Shown here piece after piece: positions 45,054 through 54,950 of a DNA stretch of 64,000 bases (the first letter of the stretch is position 1; every line of letters starts with the position of its first letter). The stretch is from Pseudomonas sp. HAR-UPW-AIA-41 (GTDB taxonomy: Bacteria; Pseudomonadota; Gammaproteobacteria; Pseudomonadales; Pseudomonadaceae). The notes under the pieces are model-generated. The model was not told the DNA's origin and did not search any database. It saw nothing but the letters and a program-made list of their open reading frames with translations. Position numbers and translations under genes: made by a program. The stretch spans positions 496,001 through 560,000 of the forward strand of contig NZ_NSLB01000001.1 of NCBI RefSeq assembly GCF_002304225.1. The letters run 5' to 3'.

Positions 45054-46265
45054 ATGGAAAACCTCAATAGTGCCGTGGAAACGCTGATACACGGCTCCAA
45101 TACCCTGTTTATTCTGCTGGGTGCCATCATGGTTCTGGCCATGCACGCCGGTTTTGCCTTCCTTGAAGTGGGCACGGTGCGGCAGAAGAATCAGGTCAAT
45201 GCCCTGTCGAAGATCCTCGCCGATTTCGCCATGTCGACCCTGGCTTATTTCTTTATTGGCTACTGGATCGCCTATGGTGTGACCTTTCTCGAGCCCGCCA
45301 GCGCGCTGACGGCCGACAGTGGCTACGCCCTGGTCAAATTCTTCTTCCTGCTGACCTTCGCGGCGGCGATTCCGGCAATCATCTCCGGTGGTATCGCCGA
45401 GCGGGCCAAGTTTGGTCCGCAGTTGTGCGCCACGCTGCTGATCGTGGCCTTCATCTATCCGTTCTTCGAAGGTCTGATCTGGAATGGCAACTTCGGTGTG
45501 CAGGACTGGCTGAAAGCCAGCTTTGGCGCCCCGTTCCATGACTTTGCCGGTTCGGTGGTGGTGCACGCAGTCGGTGGCTGGCTGGCTTTTGCCGCCGTGC
45601 TGCTGCTGGGGCGCCGCGACGGGCGCTATCGTGATGGTCGTCTGGTGGCCTTTGCGCCCTCGAACATTCCGTTCCTGGCTCTGGGCTCCTGGATTCTCAT
45701 CGTCGGCTGGTTCGGCTTCAACGTCATGAGCGCGCAGACCGTGGCAGGCATCAGCGGTCTGGTGGCGGTCAACTCGCTCATGGCGATGGTCGGCGGTACG
45801 GTGACCGCGCTGCTGGTTGGCCGCAATGACCCGGGCTTCCTGCACAACGGTCCGCTGGCGGGGCTGGTGGCCGTGTGTGCCGGTTCCGATCTGATGCATC
45901 CGGTCGGTGCGCTGATCACCGGTGCCATTGCCGGCGCGCTGTTTGTCTGGGCGTTCACTGCGACGCAGAAGAGCTGGAAAATCGATGATGTGCTGGGCGT
46001 ATGGCCTTTGCATGGTCTGTGCGGCGTTTGGGGCGGCATCGCCTGCGGCATCTTTGGTCAGGAGGCGCTCGCCGGCCTTGGTGGTGTCAGCCTGCTCAGC
46101 CAGCTGGCCGGAACTGCCATGGGCGTGGTGATCGCGCTGGTTGGTGGTTTTGCCGTGTATGGCTTGCTGCGGGCGACGCTGGGCATTCGCCTGAGCCAGG
46201 AGGAGGAGTACTACGGTGCCGACCTCTCGGTACACAAAATCGGTGCGGTCAGCGCGCACGATTAA
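45054..46265 (+). CDS. amtB: Ammonium transporter (AmtB family)
   Basis: A 403-residue protein with eleven membrane helices. The pore histidines lie in SVVVHAVGGWLAF and GVWPLHGLCGVWGGI, and HAGFAFLEVGTVRQKN is the conserved first-helix region. It takes up ammonium as NH3/NH4+. There is no obvious signal peptide, unlike E. coli AmtB, and no glnK next to it, which is unusual, since amtB normally follows glnK. It may be a second Amt paralogue. ATG 45054 is used; an extension to 45003 is unlikely. Confidence 0.9.
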   Translation: MENLNSAVETLIHGSNTLFILLGAIMVLAMHAGFAFLEVGTVRQKNQVNALSKILADFAMSTLAYFFIGYWIAYGVTFLEPASALTADSGYALVKFFFLLTFAAAIPAIISGGIAERAKFGPQLCATLLIVAFIYPFFEGLIWNGNFGVQDWLKASFGAPFHDFAGSVVVHAVGGWLAFAAVLLLGRRDGRYRDGRLVAFAPSNIPFLALGSWILIVGWFGFNVMSAQTVAGISGLVAVNSLMAMVGGTVTALLVGRNDPGFLHNGPLAGLVAVCAGSDLMHPVGALITGAIAGALFVWAFTATQKSWKIDDVLGVWPLHGLCGVWGGIACGIFGQEALAGLGGVSLLSQLAGTAMGVVIALVGGFAVYGLLRATLGIRLSQEEEYYGADLSVHKIGAVSAHD

Positions 46266-46277
46266 TCCGATGCCGAC

Positions 46278-46307
46278 AAAAAAGCCCGCCAACTGGCGGG
46301 CTTTTTT
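46278..46307. terminator. Bidirectional Rho-independent terminator between amtB and hemN
   Basis: An 8-bp stem (46283-46290 with 46295-46302, loop AACT) flanked by A run on the left and T run on the right, between the converging genes. Confidence 0.9.
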
Positions 46308-46319
46308 ATGCGTACCGGA

Positions 46320-47702
46320 TCAGATGACCCGGGAAAAGCGCTGGCGGCTCTGCTCGCTGAGGTAGCGGTCGAACAGCATGCAGACCGAGCGGGCCAGCAG
46401 GCGGCCGGCTGGTTTGATGTCGATACCGGTGTCGCTGAGACTTATCAGACCGTCGCGGGCCATTTGCTGCAGGTCGGGCCAGACATCGGCGAAGTAGTCA
46501 CGGAAGACGATGCCGAACTCCTGCTCGATGGGCGCAAACTGCAGTTCGAACTCGCAGATCAGGCGCTGGATGACCTCGCGCCGCACGCGGTCATCGGCAT
46601 TGCAATGCAGGCCGCGCTTCACTGGCAGCTCGGGGGCGTCCAGCGTGTCCTGATAAACCGCCAGGTCGCTGCTGTTCTGGCTGTAGAGGTCGCCGATCTG
46701 GCTGATCGCCGACACACCGAGGCCAATCAGGTCGCAGTGGCCGTGGGTGGTATAGCCCTGGAAGTTGCGCTGCAGGCGGCCGTCTTCCTGGGCGATGGCC
46801 AGCTCGTCGTCGGGCAGGGCGAAGTGGTCCATGCCGATGTAGCGGTAACCGGCAGCGGTCAGCTGTTCGATGCTGTTGTGCAGCATGGCCAGCTTCTGTG
46901 CCGGGCTCGGCAGGTCTTCGGCATTGATCCGCCGTTGCGGCATGAAACGTTCCGGCAGGTGCGCATAGTTGAACACCGACAAGCGATCGGGCTGCAGGCG
47001 GATGATTTCCTCTACCGTGCGGGCGAAACTTTCCGGGGTCTGCTTGGGCAGGCCATAGATCAGGTCGAGGTTGATCGAGCGGAACTGCAGGGTATGCGCG
47101 GCATCAATGATGGCGCGGGTTTCCTCCAGCGTCTGCAGGCGATTGACCGCGCGCTGCACTTCCGGGTCGAGGTCCTGCACGCCGAGGCTGATGCGATTGA
47201 AGCCCAGCTCGCGCAGCAGACCCATGGTCGACCAGTCGGCTTCGCGCGGATCGATCTCGATGCCGTAGTCACCACTGTCGTCATCCAGCAGATGGAAGTG
47301 CTGACGGATAACACTCATCAGCTGGCGCAGTTCATCATGGCTGAGGAAGGTCGGAGTACCACCACCAAAGTGCAGTTGTTCAACCACCTGGCGGTCATCC
47401 AGGTGACGGCTGATCAGGGCGATTTCCCGCTCGAGGCGTTCGACGTAGGGCAGGGCGCGACCGCGATCCTTGGTGATGACCTTGTTGCAGGCGCAGTAGT
47501 AGCAGATGTTGGCGCAGAACGGCACGTGCACATACAGCGACAACGGGCGCCGGGCTTTGCGGCTGTCCTTGAGGGCGTGCAGCATGTCGAAGCTGCCAAC
47601 GCCATCGTGGAACTGCACGGCAGTGGGGTAGGAGGTGTAGCGCGGACCCGCCTGATCGTAGCGGCGAATCAGGTCGGCGTCCCAGCGGATCGCGTCGAGC
47701 AT
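46320..47702 (-). CDS. hemN: Oxygen-independent coproporphyrinogen III dehydrogenase
   Basis: A 460-residue radical-SAM enzyme with the cluster motif C63-ANI-C67-YY-C70 and the following GGGTPTFLS. It decarboxylates coproporphyrinogen III in haem synthesis when oxygen is absent, supplying haem for the cbb3 oxidases next door. Full length for HemN. A consensus Anr/FNR box lies about 63-76 bp upstream of the ATG with a matching -10 element. In P. aeruginosa hemN is adjacent to anr; here the next gene is amtB instead. Confidence 0.95.
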   Translation of the reverse strand: MLDAIRWDADLIRRYDQAGPRYTSYPTAVQFHDGVGSFDMLHALKDSRKARRPLSLYVHVPFCANICYYCACNKVITKDRGRALPYVERLEREIALISRHLDDRQVVEQLHFGGGTPTFLSHDELRQLMSVIRQHFHLLDDDSGDYGIEIDPREADWSTMGLLRELGFNRISLGVQDLDPEVQRAVNRLQTLEETRAIIDAAHTLQFRSINLDLIYGLPKQTPESFARTVEEIIRLQPDRLSVFNYAHLPERFMPQRRINAEDLPSPAQKLAMLHNSIEQLTAAGYRYIGMDHFALPDDELAIAQEDGRLQRNFQGYTTHGHCDLIGLGVSAISQIGDLYSQNSSDLAVYQDTLDAPELPVKRGLHCNADDRVRREVIQRLICEFELQFAPIEQEFGIVFRDYFADVWPDLQQMARDGLISLSDTGIDIKPAGRLLARSVCMLFDRYLSEQSRQRFSRVI

Positions 47703-47736
47703 GGCGGCGTTCCCAGAATCTGGTGAATATGGGGCG

Positions 47737-47778
47737 AGTCTAGGGAATCGGCGCCACGGGGGCCTTGACCTGTATCAA
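47737..47778 (-). promoter_or_regulatory. Anr/FNR box and -10 element of hemN
   Basis: On the minus strand TTGAT-ACAG-GTCAA occupies 47778-47765, matching TTGAT-N4-(A/G)TCAA at every defined position. TAGACT at 47742-47737 gives a -10, putting the box centre at about -41.5, the classical class II FNR position. Confidence 0.8.
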
Positions 47779-47831
47779 GCGCTCCGGCGCTGTGCTGGTG
47801 ACTGGGCGGGAATAGTGGGAGGCTGAGCGCC

Positions 47832-48515
47832 TCAGTGGCCCATCAGCCAGTGTTGGTGAGGGCCGGGCAGGGTCCACAGGCCAAAGGCAATGACCAGCAG
47901 ACCACCAGTCAGACGTACACCGCGGCGGCGCAGAAAGTGCCCCAGGCGTTCTGCAGCCAGGCCACTGAGCAGGAGTGCAGGCCAGGTACCGAGACCGAAA
48001 GCCAGCATCAGCAGGCCGGCCTGCCCGGGAGAGCCCTGGCTGGCGGCCCACAGCAGAGTGCTATAGACCAGACCGCAGGGCAGCCAGCCCCACAAAGCGC
48101 CCAGCAGCAGGGCGCGGGGCAGAGTGGTGACCGGCAAAAGCTTCTGTGCCACGGGCTGAATGTGGCGCCAAAGGCCACGGCCAAGGGCTTCGATGCGGGT
48201 CAGTCCGCTCCACCAGCCGGCGAGATACAGGCCCATGGCGATCAGCAGCAGGGCAGCGGCGATGCGCAGCCCGCTGGCCAGCGGACTGTTGCTCAGGGCC
48301 CAGCCGGCACTGCCAAGCAGCAGGCCGGCACTGGCATAGCTGAGGATGCGGCCGAGGTTGTAGGCCAGCAGCAGTTGCAGACGACGACTGCGCTGTTCGG
48401 GTGGAATGGCTAGGGTCAGGGCGCCCATCAGACCTCCGCACATGCCAAAACAATGCCCGCCGCCGAGAAGGCCGAGCATTAGGGCCGAGGCGAGCAGGGG
48501 CAGCAACTCAAGCAT
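47832..48515 (-). CDS. TauE/SafE-like membrane protein of the cbb3 oxidase locus
   Basis: A 227-residue protein with about six membrane helices and the N-terminal GGGHCFGMCGGLMGAL segment typical of the DsbD/TauE-like proteins (often annotated sulfite exporter) that follow ccoS in Pseudomonas. The Cys/His/Met content of this segment suggests a link to copper handling or thiol chemistry during cytochrome oxidase assembly; this is inference. It overlaps ccoS by eight bases. Confidence 0.8.
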   Translation of the reverse strand: MLELLPLLASALMLGLLGGGHCFGMCGGLMGALTLAIPPEQRSRRLQLLLAYNLGRILSYASAGLLLGSAGWALSNSPLASGLRIAAALLLIAMGLYLAGWWSGLTRIEALGRGLWRHIQPVAQKLLPVTTLPRALLLGALWGWLPCGLVYSTLLWAASQGSPGQAGLLMLAFGLGTWPALLLSGLAAERLGHFLRRRGVRLTGGLLVIAFGLWTLPGPHQHWLMGH

Positions 48516-48714
48516 GCGGTGGGTTCTTGTCCTGTTTGTCGGCTGCCTGCTCGACGCCGGCCTTGTGCTTTGGGTCTTCGTCGTCGAACAGAATGCTGTG
48601 GGCCGGGCCGTCGAGGTCATCGTACTGGCCACTGTCGACGGCCCAGAAGAACAGCCAGATGGCCAGGGCGACCACGATTATGGCGATGGGGATCATCACA
48701 TACAGAGCGGGCAT
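48508..48714 (-). CDS. ccoS: Cytochrome cbb3 oxidase assembly protein CcoS
   Basis: A 68-residue protein with one membrane helix (IPIAIIVVALAIWLFFWAV) and the short conserved CcoS segment SGQYDDLDGPAHSILFDDE. CcoS is needed for cofactor insertion in the CcoN subunit. It follows ccoI by 19 bp and overlaps the next gene. Confidence 0.9.
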   Translation of the reverse strand: MPALYVMIPIAIIVVALAIWLFFWAVDSGQYDDLDGPAHSILFDDEDPKHKAGVEQAADKQDKNPPHA

Positions 48715-48733
48715 AGCATCTCCGGGAAACTCA

Positions 48734-51127
48734 TCAGCGGCTCAGGCGCAGGGCGTTGATCACCACCACGAGCGAGCTCAGCGACATGCCCAGTGCGGCC
48801 CAGCCGGGGGTAACCCAGCCCAAGGCAGCGAAGGGCAGGATCAGGCCATTGTACAGGCAGGCCCAGCCGAGGTTCTCGATAATGATGCGGCGGGTACGGC
48901 GGGCCATGGCGAAGGCTTGCACCAGGCTGTCCAGCCGATTGGATAACAGCACAGCGTCGGCACTGGTCTTGGCCAGATCGGTGGCCGAGCCCATGGCAAT
49001 GCTGATATCCGCCGCAGCCAGAACCGGTACGTCATTGACCCCGTCGCCCAGCATCAGCACACGCCGCCCCTCGGCGTGCAACTGGCGCAGTACGTTCAGC
49101 TTGTCGTCGGGTGTCAGGCCGCCGCGGGCATCGTCGATGCGCAGTTGTCTGGCCAGCGTCTGCACCATGGGTGAGCTGTCGCCGGAGAGCAGCAGCACGC
49201 GCCAGCCGCGCTGGCGGGCCGCGTCCAGCAGTGCCGGTGCATCGCTGCGCAGGCGGTCGTCGAGCACCAGCCAGGCCAGTGGCCCCTGTTGGTCGCCCAG
49301 TAGCAGCCACTGGCCCTGATCGCCGGGGATGGCCGGGGCGTTCTGACCGCTCAGTTGCGCAACGAAAGCGGCCTGGCCGATGCGTAGCTGGCGGCCATCG
49401 ACCACGCCCTCGAGGCCCAGTCCAGGGTGGCTGATCAGCCCGGTGGCCGGTTGCACGCGACCGAACGCGCGGGCAATCGGGTGCTCGGAGCCGCTTTCGA
49501 GGGCAGCGGCCAGGGTCAGGCAAGTATCGCTGTCGAGGTCACGCAGGGGCAGTACGCGGCTGAGGGTAAGGCGACCTTCGGTAAGGGTGCCGGTCTTGTC
49601 GAGGATCAGTGTGTCTATCTGATTGAGACCTTCCAGCACATGGCCGCGGGTCAGCAGCAGGCCCAGCTTGTGCAGGCTGCCGGTGGCGGTTGTCAGCGCC
49701 GTGGGGGTGGCCAGCGACAGGGCGCAGGGGCAGGTGGCAACCAGCAGGGCGAGGACGATCCAGAAGGCCCGCTGCGGGTCTATCTGCCACCAGACCAGGC
49801 CGACTACTGTCGCGACGCCAAGCACGATGAGCAGGAACCACTGGGCGACCTTGTCGGCCAGTTCGGCAAGACGCGGCTTGTCGGCCTGAGCCCGTTCCAG
49901 CAGGCGGACGATGGCGGAGAGCCGGGTAGCCGCGCCCAGTGCCTGAACTTCGATGGTCAGCGGTCCTTCGACATTCAGTGTGCCGGCTGTGACGCTGTCA
50001 CCCACCGTGCGCGGCAGCGGCAGATACTCACCGGTGAGCAGCGATTCGTCGATGCTGGACTGGCCGGCGAGGATGCGGCCGTCGGCCGGCAGGCTGTGCC
50101 CCGGCGGGATCACCACCTGATCGCCGACGCTCAGCTCGCTGACCAGCACGCGCTGGCTGACTCCGGCGGCATCCAGGCGCAGACAGGAAGCGGGGAGCAG
50201 GTTGACCAGCTGTGAAGTGGCTGCTGCCGTGCGCTCGCGGGCTCGGCGCTCCAGGTAGCGACCGGCCAGAAGGAACAGGGCGAACATGCCGACGGCGTCG
50301 TAGTACAGCTCACCGACCCCCGTCACGGTGGACCAGATACCGGCCAGATAGGCGCCGCCAATGGCCAGGGATACCGAGATGTCCATCGTCAAGTGGCGGG
50401 TACGCAGGTCGCGCAGGGCACCCTTGAAGAAGTCGGTGCAGCAGTAGAAGACAATCGGTGTGGTCAGAAACAGGCTGGTCCAGCGCAGGATGCGGTCCAT
50501 GTCGGCCGACAGGTCGAGATTGAACTCCGGCCAGGTGGCCATGGCGGCCATCATCACCTGCATCCACAAAAGCCCGGCCACGCCCAGTTGACGGAGAGCC
50601 CGGCGGTTTTCCCGCTGTAACAGTTCAGCGGCCTGATCGGCCTGATAGGGGTGAGCGACGTAACCAATCTTGCGCAGCTCGCCCAGCAGTTGGCTGAGCG
50701 GCAGCTGGCTGTCGGCCCAGCGTACTTGCAGGCGCTGGTTGGACAGGTTGAGCTGGGCCTCGGCGATCGCCGGCAGACCGCGCAGGTGGCGCTCGATCAG
50801 CCAGCCGCAGGCAGCGCAGCTGATGCCCTCGATCAGCAGACAGGTTTCAGCCAGCTCCCCTGCATGCTGCACATAGCCAGCCTGCACATCGGGACGATCG
50901 TAGAGTGCCAGTTCATCCTGCAGCTGGCGGGGCAGGGCATCTGGGTTGCTGGCATTTTCGGTGCGGTGACGGTAGTAGCCGTCGAGCCCGCCGGCAACGA
51001 TGGCCTCGGCTACCGCCTGGCAGCCCGGACAGCAGAAGGCCCGCGGCTCATCGAGCACACGGGCCTGAAACCGGCTGCCGGCCGGAACCGGCAGGCCGCA
51101 ATGAAAGCACGCGGTGGGGCTGTTCAT
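48734..51127 (-). CDS. ccoI: Copper-translocating P-type ATPase CcoI
   Basis: A 797-residue P1B-ATPase: an N-terminal zinc-finger-like Cys cluster (CFHC, CCPGC), a metal-binding domain with GISCAACGW, eight membrane helices with the CPC motif (TCPCALSLATP), phosphorylation site DKTGTLTEG, SEHPIA and GDGVNDVPVLAAAD. CcoI exports copper at a low rate for insertion in the cbb3 oxidase. It belongs to the ccoGHIS assembly operon; ccoH lies 11 bp upstream. Confidence 0.95.
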   Translation of the reverse strand: MNSPTACFHCGLPVPAGSRFQARVLDEPRAFCCPGCQAVAEAIVAGGLDGYYRHRTENASNPDALPRQLQDELALYDRPDVQAGYVQHAGELAETCLLIEGISCAACGWLIERHLRGLPAIAEAQLNLSNQRLQVRWADSQLPLSQLLGELRKIGYVAHPYQADQAAELLQRENRRALRQLGVAGLLWMQVMMAAMATWPEFNLDLSADMDRILRWTSLFLTTPIVFYCCTDFFKGALRDLRTRHLTMDISVSLAIGGAYLAGIWSTVTGVGELYYDAVGMFALFLLAGRYLERRARERTAAATSQLVNLLPASCLRLDAAGVSQRVLVSELSVGDQVVIPPGHSLPADGRILAGQSSIDESLLTGEYLPLPRTVGDSVTAGTLNVEGPLTIEVQALGAATRLSAIVRLLERAQADKPRLAELADKVAQWFLLIVLGVATVVGLVWWQIDPQRAFWIVLALLVATCPCALSLATPTALTTATGSLHKLGLLLTRGHVLEGLNQIDTLILDKTGTLTEGRLTLSRVLPLRDLDSDTCLTLAAALESGSEHPIARAFGRVQPATGLISHPGLGLEGVVDGRQLRIGQAAFVAQLSGQNAPAIPGDQGQWLLLGDQQGPLAWLVLDDRLRSDAPALLDAARQRGWRVLLLSGDSSPMVQTLARQLRIDDARGGLTPDDKLNVLRQLHAEGRRVLMLGDGVNDVPVLAAADISIAMGSATDLAKTSADAVLLSNRLDSLVQAFAMARRTRRIIIENLGWACLYNGLILPFAALGWVTPGWAALGMSLSSLVVVINALRLSR

Positions 51128-51138
51128 CGCTCAATCAA

Positions 51139-51642
51139 TCAGTAGCCAAGCTGCACAGGCTGGCTGCCCGTCAGCGTCTTCTCTTCATACAGGCGCCATT
51201 GCTCACCGCCTTCACTGCCAAGCACTTCGATGAAGCGGCGACCCTGAGGGAAGTCCTGTAGCAGGCCGCGGTACAGATCGCCCTCAGCCGGTTGCAGAAC
51301 GACCCGGCGATCACGCTCGGGCTGGGTTGGCGAGATCAGGTTGAGCTCCAGCTGTTGCGGCTTGCTGATGCCCTGCAGGCGCAGCTCGGCGATGCCGGTT
51401 TCTTCATGCAGGGTGAGGCTGCCGCGCATGCCCAGGCGCTTGGCCAGGTCTTCGCGCTTGAGCGACTGGTTGATGCCTTTGCCGACGTCGTAGTAGTTGT
51501 CGACCACCAGACTGTCGCCCTCGTTGACGGCGATGTACACCAGACTGAGCCCGAGTACCACTGAGCTGGCCAGAATGGCAATGATGAACCAGGCCCAGAA
51601 CTGCTTGTACCACTGGCTTGTAACGGGGGCTTCAGACTGCAT
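51139..51642 (-). CDS. ccoH: Cytochrome cbb3 oxidase assembly protein CcoH (FixH)
   Basis: A 167-residue protein with one N-terminal membrane helix ([24 protein letters not shown] region) and a periplasmic domain of FixH type ([38 protein letters not shown] [10 protein letters not shown]). CcoH binds the cbb3 complex and is needed for assembly. The start MQSEAP at 51642 is preferred. It follows ccoG by 11 bp. Confidence 0.9.
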   Translation of the reverse strand: MQSEAPVTSQWYKQFWAWFIIAILASSVVLGLSLVYIAVNEGDSLVVDNYYDVGKGINQSLKREDLAKRLGMRGSLTLHEETGIAELRLQGISKPQQLELNLISPTQPERDRRVVLQPAEGDLYRGLLQDFPQGRRFIEVLGSEGGEQWRLYEEKTLTGSQPVQLGY

Positions 51643-51653
51643 GGCAAACCTTA

Positions 51654-53069
51654 TCAACGTACGCTCGGGCCGATGAAGCGGCTGTCCGAGTCACTCTGGA
51701 TGGACGGGTCATCCACCGCTTTGACGGTGAAGACAATTTCATTGGTGCTCGAGGGCAGCTTCTCCGGATCGATGGACAGCTCCACGGGCAGCGAGAAGAC
51801 TTCACCTTCGGCAGCAGTGATTTCACGCTTGCCTTCATAGTGCAGGCCTTCCAGGCCGCTCACTTCGATCACGAAGGTCTGCTCGCGCTGGGCCTTGTTC
51901 ATGATCTTGACGTTGTACACGTTCTCGATACGGCCTTCTTCGTTCTCGCGGTACAGCACGCGGTCCTTGAGGACATCGAGCTCGACCAGGGAGCGGTTGA
52001 GCACCGCATAGCCGAATAGCGTCATCATGACCAGCAAGGCTGCGGCGTAGCCTATCAGGCGCGGGCGCAGCAGGTGCGTCTTCTGGCCAGATAGATTGTG
52101 TTCAGTTGTGTAGCTGATCAGGCCGCGCGGGTAGCCCATCTTGTCCATGATGCTGTCACACGCGTCGATACAGGCCGCGCAGGTGATGCACTCGAATTGC
52201 AGGCCGTCGCGGATGTCGATGCCAGTGGGGCAGACGTGCACGCACATCTTGCAGTCGATGCAGTCGCCAAGGCCCTGAGCTTTATAGTCCGCATCCTTTT
52301 TGCGGGCGCCGCGGCCTTCACCACGGCGAGCGTCGTAGGAGACGATCAGGGTGTCCTTGTCGAACATGACGCTTTGGAAACGGCCGTACGGACACATGTA
52401 AATACACACGTTCTCGCGCAGCCAGCCGGCATTGCCGTAGGTGGCAAGGGTAAAGAACGCGACCCAGAAGTACGCATAGCCGTCAGCTTCACCACTCAGC
52501 AGCGAGGGAATCAGTTCACGTACGGGGGTAAAGTAGCCGACAAAGGTCAGGCCGGTGACCAGGCCGATGAGAATCCACAGGCTGTGCTTGGCGCTCTTGC
52601 GCAGCAGCTTCTGCAGGCTCATGGGCTGCTTGTCGAGTTTCATGCGCTGGTTGCGGTCACCCTCGGTGACTTTCTCGCACCACATGAAGATCCAGGTCCA
52701 GACGCTCTGCGGGCAGGTATAACCGCACCACACGCGTCCAGCGAAGACGGTAATGAAGAACAGGCCAAAGGCGCAGATGATCAGCAGCCAGGACAGCAGC
52801 ATGAAGTCCTGTGGCCAGATGGTCATGCCGAAGATATAGAACTTGCGCTCGGGAAGGTCCCAGAGAACAGCCTGGCGATCGCCCCAGTTGATCCAGGCGG
52901 TGCCGAAATAGAGCAGGAAGAGAAAGGCTCCGCCGACCATGCGCAGGTTGCGGAAGAGGCCGGTGAAGGCTTTGGTGTAGATCTTTTCCCGGCTGGCGTA
53001 GAGATCAACGGTGTTCTTGCCGTTGTTCGCCTTGGGAGTGACGTCTTTGACTGGAATCTGTTCGGTCAT
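51654..53069 (-). CDS. ccoG: Cytochrome cbb3 oxidase accessory protein CcoG (FixG / RdxA)
   Basis: A 471-residue membrane protein: five hydrophobic helices, cytoplasmic 2x[4Fe-4S] ferredoxin motifs ([20 protein letters not shown] and [15 protein letters not shown]), and a C-terminal periplasmic immunoglobulin-like domain (FixG). CcoG is a cupric reductase that prepares Cu(I) for CcoI. It heads the ccoGHIS operon, after a hairpin that follows ccoP. Confidence 0.93.
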   Translation of the reverse strand: MTEQIPVKDVTPKANNGKNTVDLYASREKIYTKAFTGLFRNLRMVGGAFLFLLYFGTAWINWGDRQAVLWDLPERKFYIFGMTIWPQDFMLLSWLLIICAFGLFFITVFAGRVWCGYTCPQSVWTWIFMWCEKVTEGDRNQRMKLDKQPMSLQKLLRKSAKHSLWILIGLVTGLTFVGYFTPVRELIPSLLSGEADGYAYFWVAFFTLATYGNAGWLRENVCIYMCPYGRFQSVMFDKDTLIVSYDARRGEGRGARKKDADYKAQGLGDCIDCKMCVHVCPTGIDIRDGLQFECITCAACIDACDSIMDKMGYPRGLISYTTEHNLSGQKTHLLRPRLIGYAAALLVMMTLFGYAVLNRSLVELDVLKDRVLYRENEEGRIENVYNVKIMNKAQREQTFVIEVSGLEGLHYEGKREITAAEGEVFSLPVELSIDPEKLPSSTNEIVFTVKAVDDPSIQSDSDSRFIGPSVR

Positions 53070-53097
53070 CACGGCGTACCACTGCTTTATTTAAGTA

Positions 53098-53121
53098 TCC
53101 AGTCAGGTTTCCCTGACTGGA
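53098..53121. other. 10-bp hairpin between ccoP-1 and ccoG
   Basis: A perfect 10-bp stem (53098-53107 with 53112-53121, 4-nt loop) lies 28 bp upstream of ccoG on the minus strand. There is no T tract, so it is more likely an RNA-stability or partial-termination element separating structural genes from assembly genes. Confidence 0.55.
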
Positions 53122-53205
53122 ATAAGCTTATAACTAAATCATATGGTACGCCTGATGGCGGTCTGCCTGTGTGCGACAGGGCGTCGCGGCAGAGGTGGGG
53201 AGTGC

Positions 53206-54147
53206 TTACTCCCCGGACTTCTTCTGCGACAGGCTGTACACGTAAGCAGCCAGCAGGTGCACCTTGTCATTGCCAAGGAACTCGGCCTGAGCCGGCATAC
53301 GACCATTACGGCCATAGCGCAGCGTCTGCTGAACCTGGGCGAAACTGGAGCCATAGAGCCAGGTCTTGTCGGTCAGGTTCGGCGCGCCCATGGCGTGCTG
53401 ACCTTTGCCTTCAGGACCGTGACAGGCTACACAATTGGTGGCAAACAGCTGTTGACCTGCAGCAACGTCAACCCCTTCCGGGTTCTTCAGACCGGACAGG
53501 CTGCGCACGTAGGCGGCAACGTTCTTGATGCCGTCTTCCCCGATTACTGCTGCCCAAGCCGGCATTGCTGCCTGACGGCCGCCCATGATGGTGGTCTTGA
53601 TGGTTTCAGGTTCACCACCATACAGCCAGTCATTGTCGGTGAGGTTGGGGAAGCCGTGGTTGCCCTTGGCGTCGGAACCGTGGCAGACCGAGCAGTTGGA
53701 AGCGAATAGGCGGCTACCCATTTTCAGGGCCTGCTCATCCTTGGCTACTTCCTCGATCGGCATGGCGGCATATTTGGCGAAGATCGGACCGTACTGCTCG
53801 TCCGCCTTGGCCATTTCCTTTTCCCACTGGTGCACGCCGGTCCAGCCCTTTTCACCACTCTTGAAGCTGGTGGCGTCCTGGTAGCCCGGCAGCAGGCCTT
53901 TCCAGTTACCCATGCCCGGGTACAGCAGCAGGTAGCCAACGCCAAACACCAGGGTGCTGACGAAGAGCATGAACCACCACTTGGGCAGCGGATTGTCGAA
54001 CTCCTGAATGCCGTCAAAGGCGTGGTCCAGGGTTTCTTCAGTAGTGTCCTTGCGCTGGCCCTTGCGGGTGGCAAAGATCAACCAGGTCAGCCCCACGAGG
54101 GTGCCGCCGGTCAGGATGGTGATGTACCAACTCCAGAAAGTGGTCAT
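53206..54147 (-). CDS. ccoP: Cytochrome cbb3 oxidase subunit CcoP, first operon
   Basis: A 313-residue dihaem cytochrome c with an N-terminal membrane helix (residues 10-27), a second near 60-77, and two haem c sites: C152-SVC-H156 and C239-VAC-H243. It carries electrons from soluble cytochrome c to CcoO and CcoN. Its ATG overlaps the ccoQ stop by three bases. Confidence 0.95.
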   Translation of the reverse strand: MTTFWSWYITILTGGTLVGLTWLIFATRKGQRKDTTEETLDHAFDGIQEFDNPLPKWWFMLFVSTLVFGVGYLLLYPGMGNWKGLLPGYQDATSFKSGEKGWTGVHQWEKEMAKADEQYGPIFAKYAAMPIEEVAKDEQALKMGSRLFASNCSVCHGSDAKGNHGFPNLTDNDWLYGGEPETIKTTIMGGRQAAMPAWAAVIGEDGIKNVAAYVRSLSGLKNPEGVDVAAGQQLFATNCVACHGPEGKGQHAMGAPNLTDKTWLYGSSFAQVQQTLRYGRNGRMPAQAEFLGNDKVHLLAAYVYSLSQKKSGE

Positions 54148-54329
54148 TCGCTCTTACTCCTAGAAGCTTTTTCGTCACGCGCAGCGGCATCGGGCTCATC
54201 GGCGAAGGGGAGGTTGGCGGCTTCGTCAAATTCGCTCTTGCGACGGCTGCTGAAGGCCCAGAGGATCAGGCCGACAAAGGCGATGAGTACGACTGCGGTG
54301 CCAAGACCGCGAAGAGTCCCGATATCCAT
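54144..54329 (-). CDS. ccoQ: Cytochrome cbb3 oxidase subunit CcoQ, first operon
   Basis: A 61-residue protein with one membrane helix ([19 protein letters not shown]) and an Arg/Lys/acidic tail. CcoQ stabilises the complex against oxygen damage and degradation. A second ATG directly upstream (54332) is an equal alternative. It lies 6 bp after ccoO. Confidence 0.9.
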   Translation of the reverse strand: MDIGTLRGLGTAVVLIAFVGLILWAFSSRRKSEFDEAANLPFADEPDAAARDEKASRSKSE

Positions 54330-54335
54330 CATGCG

Positions 54336-54950
54336 TTACCGTGTGTTCTTGAGGCTGGTGCCCAGCACTTGCAGGTAGGCCACCAGGGCATCCATTTCGG
54401 TCTTGCCCTTGACGGCATCCTTGGCGCCAGCGATGTCTTCGTCGGTGTAAGGCACGCCCAGGGTGCGCATGGCTTCAAGCTTCTTGGCGGTATTCTTGCC
54501 GTCCAGCTTGTTTTCCACCAGCCACGGGTAGGCCGGCATCTTCGATTCCGGTACTACGTTGCGCGGGTTGTACAGGTGGGCACGGTGCCAGTCGTCGGAG
54601 TAGCGGCCGCCTACGCGGGCCAGATCCGGACCGGTACGCTTGGAGCCCCACAGGAACGGATGGTCATAGACACTTTCACCGGCAACGGAGTAGTGGCCAT
54701 AACGCTCGGTTTCAGCGCGGAACGGACGGACCATCTGTGAGTGGCAGCTGACGCAGCCTTCGCGGATGTACAGGTCGCGACCTTCCAGTTGCAGGGCGGT
54801 GTACGGCTTGAGGCCAGCTACCGGCTCAGTGGTTTCTTTCTGGAAGAACAGCGGCACGATCTGCACCAGGCCGCCGATGGAGACGGCCAGAACCATGCAC
54901 AGGGCCATCAGGCCGATATTCTTCTCGAGGAGTTCGTGTTTGCTGCTCAT
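54336..54950 (-). CDS. ccoO: Cytochrome cbb3 oxidase subunit CcoO, first operon
   Basis: A 204-residue monohaem cytochrome c: N-terminal membrane helix (residues 10-35) and haem site C66-VSC-H70, with the axial Met in SKMPAYPW. It forms part of the electron path in the cbb3 core. Its start overlaps the ccoN stop by one base (TGATG). Confidence 0.95.
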   Translation of the reverse strand: MSSKHELLEKNIGLMALCMVLAVSIGGLVQIVPLFFQKETTEPVAGLKPYTALQLEGRDLYIREGCVSCHSQMVRPFRAETERYGHYSVAGESVYDHPFLWGSKRTGPDLARVGGRYSDDWHRAHLYNPRNVVPESKMPAYPWLVENKLDGKNTAKKLEAMRTLGVPYTDEDIAGAKDAVKGKTEMDALVAYLQVLGTSLKNTR

